From Mesobacillus jeotgali (GTDB lineage Bacteria > Bacillota > Bacilli > Bacillales > Cytobacillaceae): a DNA stretch of 64,000 bases. Where the stretch lies: positions 2,288,001 through 2,352,000 of the forward strand of contig NZ_CP109811.1 of the NCBI RefSeq assembly GCF_014856545.2, in the 5' to 3' direction. Position numbers and translations under genes: made by a program. The notes beneath the pieces are model-generated. The model worked only from the letters and a program-made list of their open reading frames with translations, did no database searches and was not told the DNA's origin. Of the stretch, positions 61,935-64,000 are shown in pieces. Numbering within the stretch: position 1 is the first letter of the stretch; each line of letters begins with the position of its first letter.

Positions 61935-61970
61935 AATCTTTAATTAGAAAAGGAAAAGGAGTGATTTAAA

Positions 61971-62198
61971 ATGATGTATTGTGAATTTAAACCCTTCTCA
62001 ACCGATACTGAGACATATACTCAGGAAATGCTCGAAGAAGTCATAGGTGATGAATTCGAAGCGATGATGTTCAAAGATGATACAGAAATACCAGCATACA
62101 TCTGGACAGTAAACTTTGTGGTCATAGTGAAAAGAAGTACGAAGTTTGTTACGGACATCAGCTTTGAAAAAATACCTAGAAATCCAGTTTGCGAGTAA
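61971..62198 (+). CDS. Small protein upstream of adhE, 75 aa
   Basis: AAAAGGAG precedes ATG 61971. The product is acidic in the first two thirds (MLEEVIGDEFEAMMFKDD) with a beta-like middle (IPAYIWTVNFVVIVKRSTKF) and ends in PVCE. I do not recognise it. It lies 103 bases before adhE, possibly under a redox-controlled promoter, so it may be linked to fermentation. Confidence 0.65.
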   Translation: MMYCEFKPFSTDTETYTQEMLEEVIGDEFEAMMFKDDTEIPAYIWTVNFVVIVKRSTKFVTDISFEKIPRNPVCE

Positions 62199-62216
62199 AT
62201 TATTTTTTGAACAATC

Positions 62217-62234
62217 TTGTGAAGGTATTCACAA
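62217..62234. promoter_or_regulatory. Rex operator before adhE
   Basis: TTGTGAAGGTATTCACAA matches the Gram-positive Rex consensus TTGTGA-N6-TCACAA perfectly. Rex represses fermentation genes until NADH/NAD rises. It lies 68 bases before the adhE start. Confidence 0.8.
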
Positions 62235-62301
62235 ATAAACTTAACAACATACGAACTACATATGCAGCAGTTGAACGTAAAATAAAAAGGAGGTCCTGAA
62301 A

Positions 62302-64000
62302 ATGGGGACAGTTGAAAAAGTGGCAAAAGAGCAATCATCCGTTACAAAAATGGTTGATAATCTGCTAGATAAAGGTTTAAAAGCGTTAGCTCAAATGCGA
62401 GAGCTGGATCAGGAAACTGTGAATAAAATCGTAAAGGAAATGGCGCTGGCAGGCCTTGATCAGCATATGCCACTTGCGAAAATGGCAGTTGAAGAAACAA
62501 AACGTGGAGTTTATGAAGATAAGATCATCAAGAACATGTTTGCCACCGAGTATGTATATCACAACATCAAATACGATAAAACTGCTGGCATTATCGAAGA
62601 AAATGAACACGAAGGCATGATCACGATTGCTGAGCCAGTTGGCGTGATCGCCGGGGTCACACCGGTGACGAATCCGACCTCAACAACCATGTTCAAAGCA
62701 TTAATCTCGATTAAGACTAGAAACCCCATCATATTCGCTTTCCATCCATCTGCCCAGAAATGCAGCAGTGAGGCCGCCAGAATCTTACGCGATGCGGCAG
62801 TTAAAGCAGGGGCACCAGAGGACTGTATCCAGTGGATTGAAAAACCGTCCCTAGAAGCCACACAATCTTTGATGAACCATCCGAAAATTTCACTGATTCT
62901 AGCTACTGGCGGTGCCGGGATGGTAAAATCCGCGTACAGTTCAGGAAAGCCGGCATTAGGTGTTGGGCCTGGTAACGTACCTTGCTATATTGAACGAACT
63001 GCCAATGTAAAACGGGCTGTGAATGACCTGATTTTATCTAAGACATTCGATAACGGGATGATTTGCGCTTCTGAACAGGCAGTCATCATTGATAAAGAAA
63101 TCTACCATGATGTAAAAACGGAAATGATTGCGAATAGCTGCTACTTTTTAAGCGATGAAGAAAGGTCAAAGGTTGAGAAGCTTGTCATCAATGAGCACTC
63201 CTGTGCCGTTAATGCAGATATAGTTGGGATGCCGGCTCATAAGATTGCGGAAATGGCAGGTGTGACAGTACCTGAAGAGACTAAAATCCTTGTTGCTGAG
63301 CTGAAAGGAGTAGGCCCTCAATATCCTCTATCACGGGAAAAATTAAGTCCGGTACTGGCTTGCTATAAAGTGAACGGAACAGAAGAAGGACTTAAGCGGG
63401 CTGAAGAAATGCTTGAATTTGGCGGACTTGGCCACTCTGCTGTCATTCATTCAACTAGTGATGAAGTGATTAAAGCATTCGGATTAAAAATGAAGGCAGG
63501 ACGCATCATCGTAAATGCACCTTCTTCCCAAGGGGCAATCGGCGATATCTATAACGCCTATCTGCCATCATTGACCCTCGGCTGCGGAACTTATGGCGGG
63601 AACTCCGTTTCAACCAACGTTGGTGCAATCAACTTGATCAATGTAAAAAAAGTAGCAAGAAGGAACGTGAATATGCAGTGGTTCAAAGTCCCATCAAAAA
63701 TTTACTTTGAAAAGAATTCAACTCAATATTTAGCGAAAATGCCTAAAATCTCGAAAGCATTTATCGTCACTGACCCTGGAATGGTGAAGCTAGGATATGT
63801 AGATAGAGTACTGTACCACTTGAGGAAACGTCCAGACTATGTCCACTGTGAAATTTTCTCTGATGTAGAGCCAGATCCATCGATCGAAACAGTAATGAAG
63901 GGTGCGGAAATGATGGCGAGTTTCCAGCCTGATGTCATCATTGCTCTGGGCGGCGGCTCAGCGATGGACGCAGCGAAAGGCATGTGGTTGTTCTATGAGT
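62302..64000 (+). CDS. adhE: Bifunctional acetaldehyde-CoA/alcohol dehydrogenase, 5' part
   Basis: The first 566 codons are present; the gene runs off the right edge (AdhE is usually about 870 residues). The N-terminal acetaldehyde dehydrogenase domain (about 1-440) has PVGVIAGVTPVTNPTST, ILATGGAGMVKSAYSSG, and the catalytic Cys in NGMICASEQ. The iron-dependent alcohol dehydrogenase domain begins after about 450 (FIVTDPGMVKLGYVD, IALGGGSAMDAAK). It converts acetyl-CoA to ethanol during fermentation and can form spirosomes. AAAAAGGAGG precedes ATG 62302, and a Rex site lies upstream. Confidence 0.96.
   Translation, partial: MGTVEKVAKEQSSVTKMVDNLLDKGLKALAQMRELDQETVNKIVKEMALAGLDQHMPLAKMAVEETKRGVYEDKIIKNMFATEYVYHNIKYDKTAGIIEENEHEGMITIAEPVGVIAGVTPVTNPTSTTMFKALISIKTRNPIIFAFHPSAQKCSSEAARILRDAAVKAGAPEDCIQWIEKPSLEATQSLMNHPKISLILATGGAGMVKSAYSSGKPALGVGPGNVPCYIERTANVKRAVNDLILSKTFDNGMICASEQAVIIDKEIYHDVKTEMIANSCYFLSDEERSKVEKLVINEHSCAVNADIVGMPAHKIAEMAGVTVPEETKILVAELKGVGPQYPLSREKLSPVLACYKVNGTEEGLKRAEEMLEFGGLGHSAVIHSTSDEVIKAFGLKMKAGRIIVNAPSSQGAIGDIYNAYLPSLTLGCGTYGGNSVSTNVGAINLINVKKVARRNVNMQWFKVPSKIYFEKNSTQYLAKMPKISKAFIVTDPGMVKLGYVDRVLYHLRKRPDYVHCEIFSDVEPDPSIETVMKGAEMMASFQPDVIIALGGGSAMDAAKGMWLFYE

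Overview
The window reads as a chromosomal segment of an endospore-forming member of the Bacillaceae. Evidence for this includes strong AAGGAGG-type ribosome binding sites, the spore genes cwlJ and sspH, a bacillopeptidase F-like protease, BceRSAB-type genes, a qoxABCD quinol oxidase operon, a TPP riboswitch before tenA, and many small Bacillus-type membrane proteins and lipoproteins. A Mesobacillus-like genus is my guess and cannot be proven from this window. I found no phage, insertion sequence, rRNA, tRNA or CRISPR array.

Layout. 1-5 kb: the 5' part of cwlJ, a 52-bp repeat array, lipoproteins, a P-loop kinase-like protein and a TauE/SafE exporter. 5-9 kb: DUF1206, ChaB, DinB and an ECF sigma factor with a DUF4179 regulator. 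9-15 kb: a PQQ-type sugar dehydrogenase-like protein and a complete BceRSAB-type set. 15-25 kb: a second repeat array, AraC and VOC genes, a probable selenocysteine-containing redoxin lipoprotein, an acyl-ACP desaturase, formamidase with an EamA transporter, and the largest repeat array. 25-30 kb: the 1424-residue secreted protease. 30-40 kb: a PfkB kinase, small membrane proteins, an M20 peptidase, an MFS transporter, a phosphodiesterase and an HD hydrolase. 40-55 kb: 6-phospho-beta-glucosidase, a GNAT cluster, SDR, DUF4230, sspH, a second phosphodiesterase, YdhK, TraB, DUF2935 and tenA. 55-64 kb: qoxABCD, a hydrolase with an SDR, and the start of adhE behind a Rex-type operator.

Two observations stand out. 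First, a lipoprotein redoxin gene (17610-18131, minus) has an in-frame TGA exactly at the first position of a CxxC-like motif (U-D-F-C). A GC-rich stem-loop with a GG-starting apical loop begins at the right distance behind it, as expected for a bacterial SECIS. Second, five intergenic tandem arrays at 0.4, 15.5, 24.2, 40.8 and 55.4 kb have different sequences but the same period of 52 bp and the same internal dyad built around a GTC...GAC core with co-varying flanks. A solo copy lies at 31.05 kb. This looks like one diverged repeat family of unknown function.

Several genes are broken or lack a normal start. A lipoprotein has an in-frame TAA. A VOC protein and a GNAT protein are each one base short. 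A GNAT relic and two other gene tails remain. Two membrane proteins have coding sequence upstream of any ATG, GTG or TTG. Redox regulation is a theme at the right end: a perfect Rex-type site lies before adhE, a partial one before the small upstream gene, and a related palindrome before qoxA.
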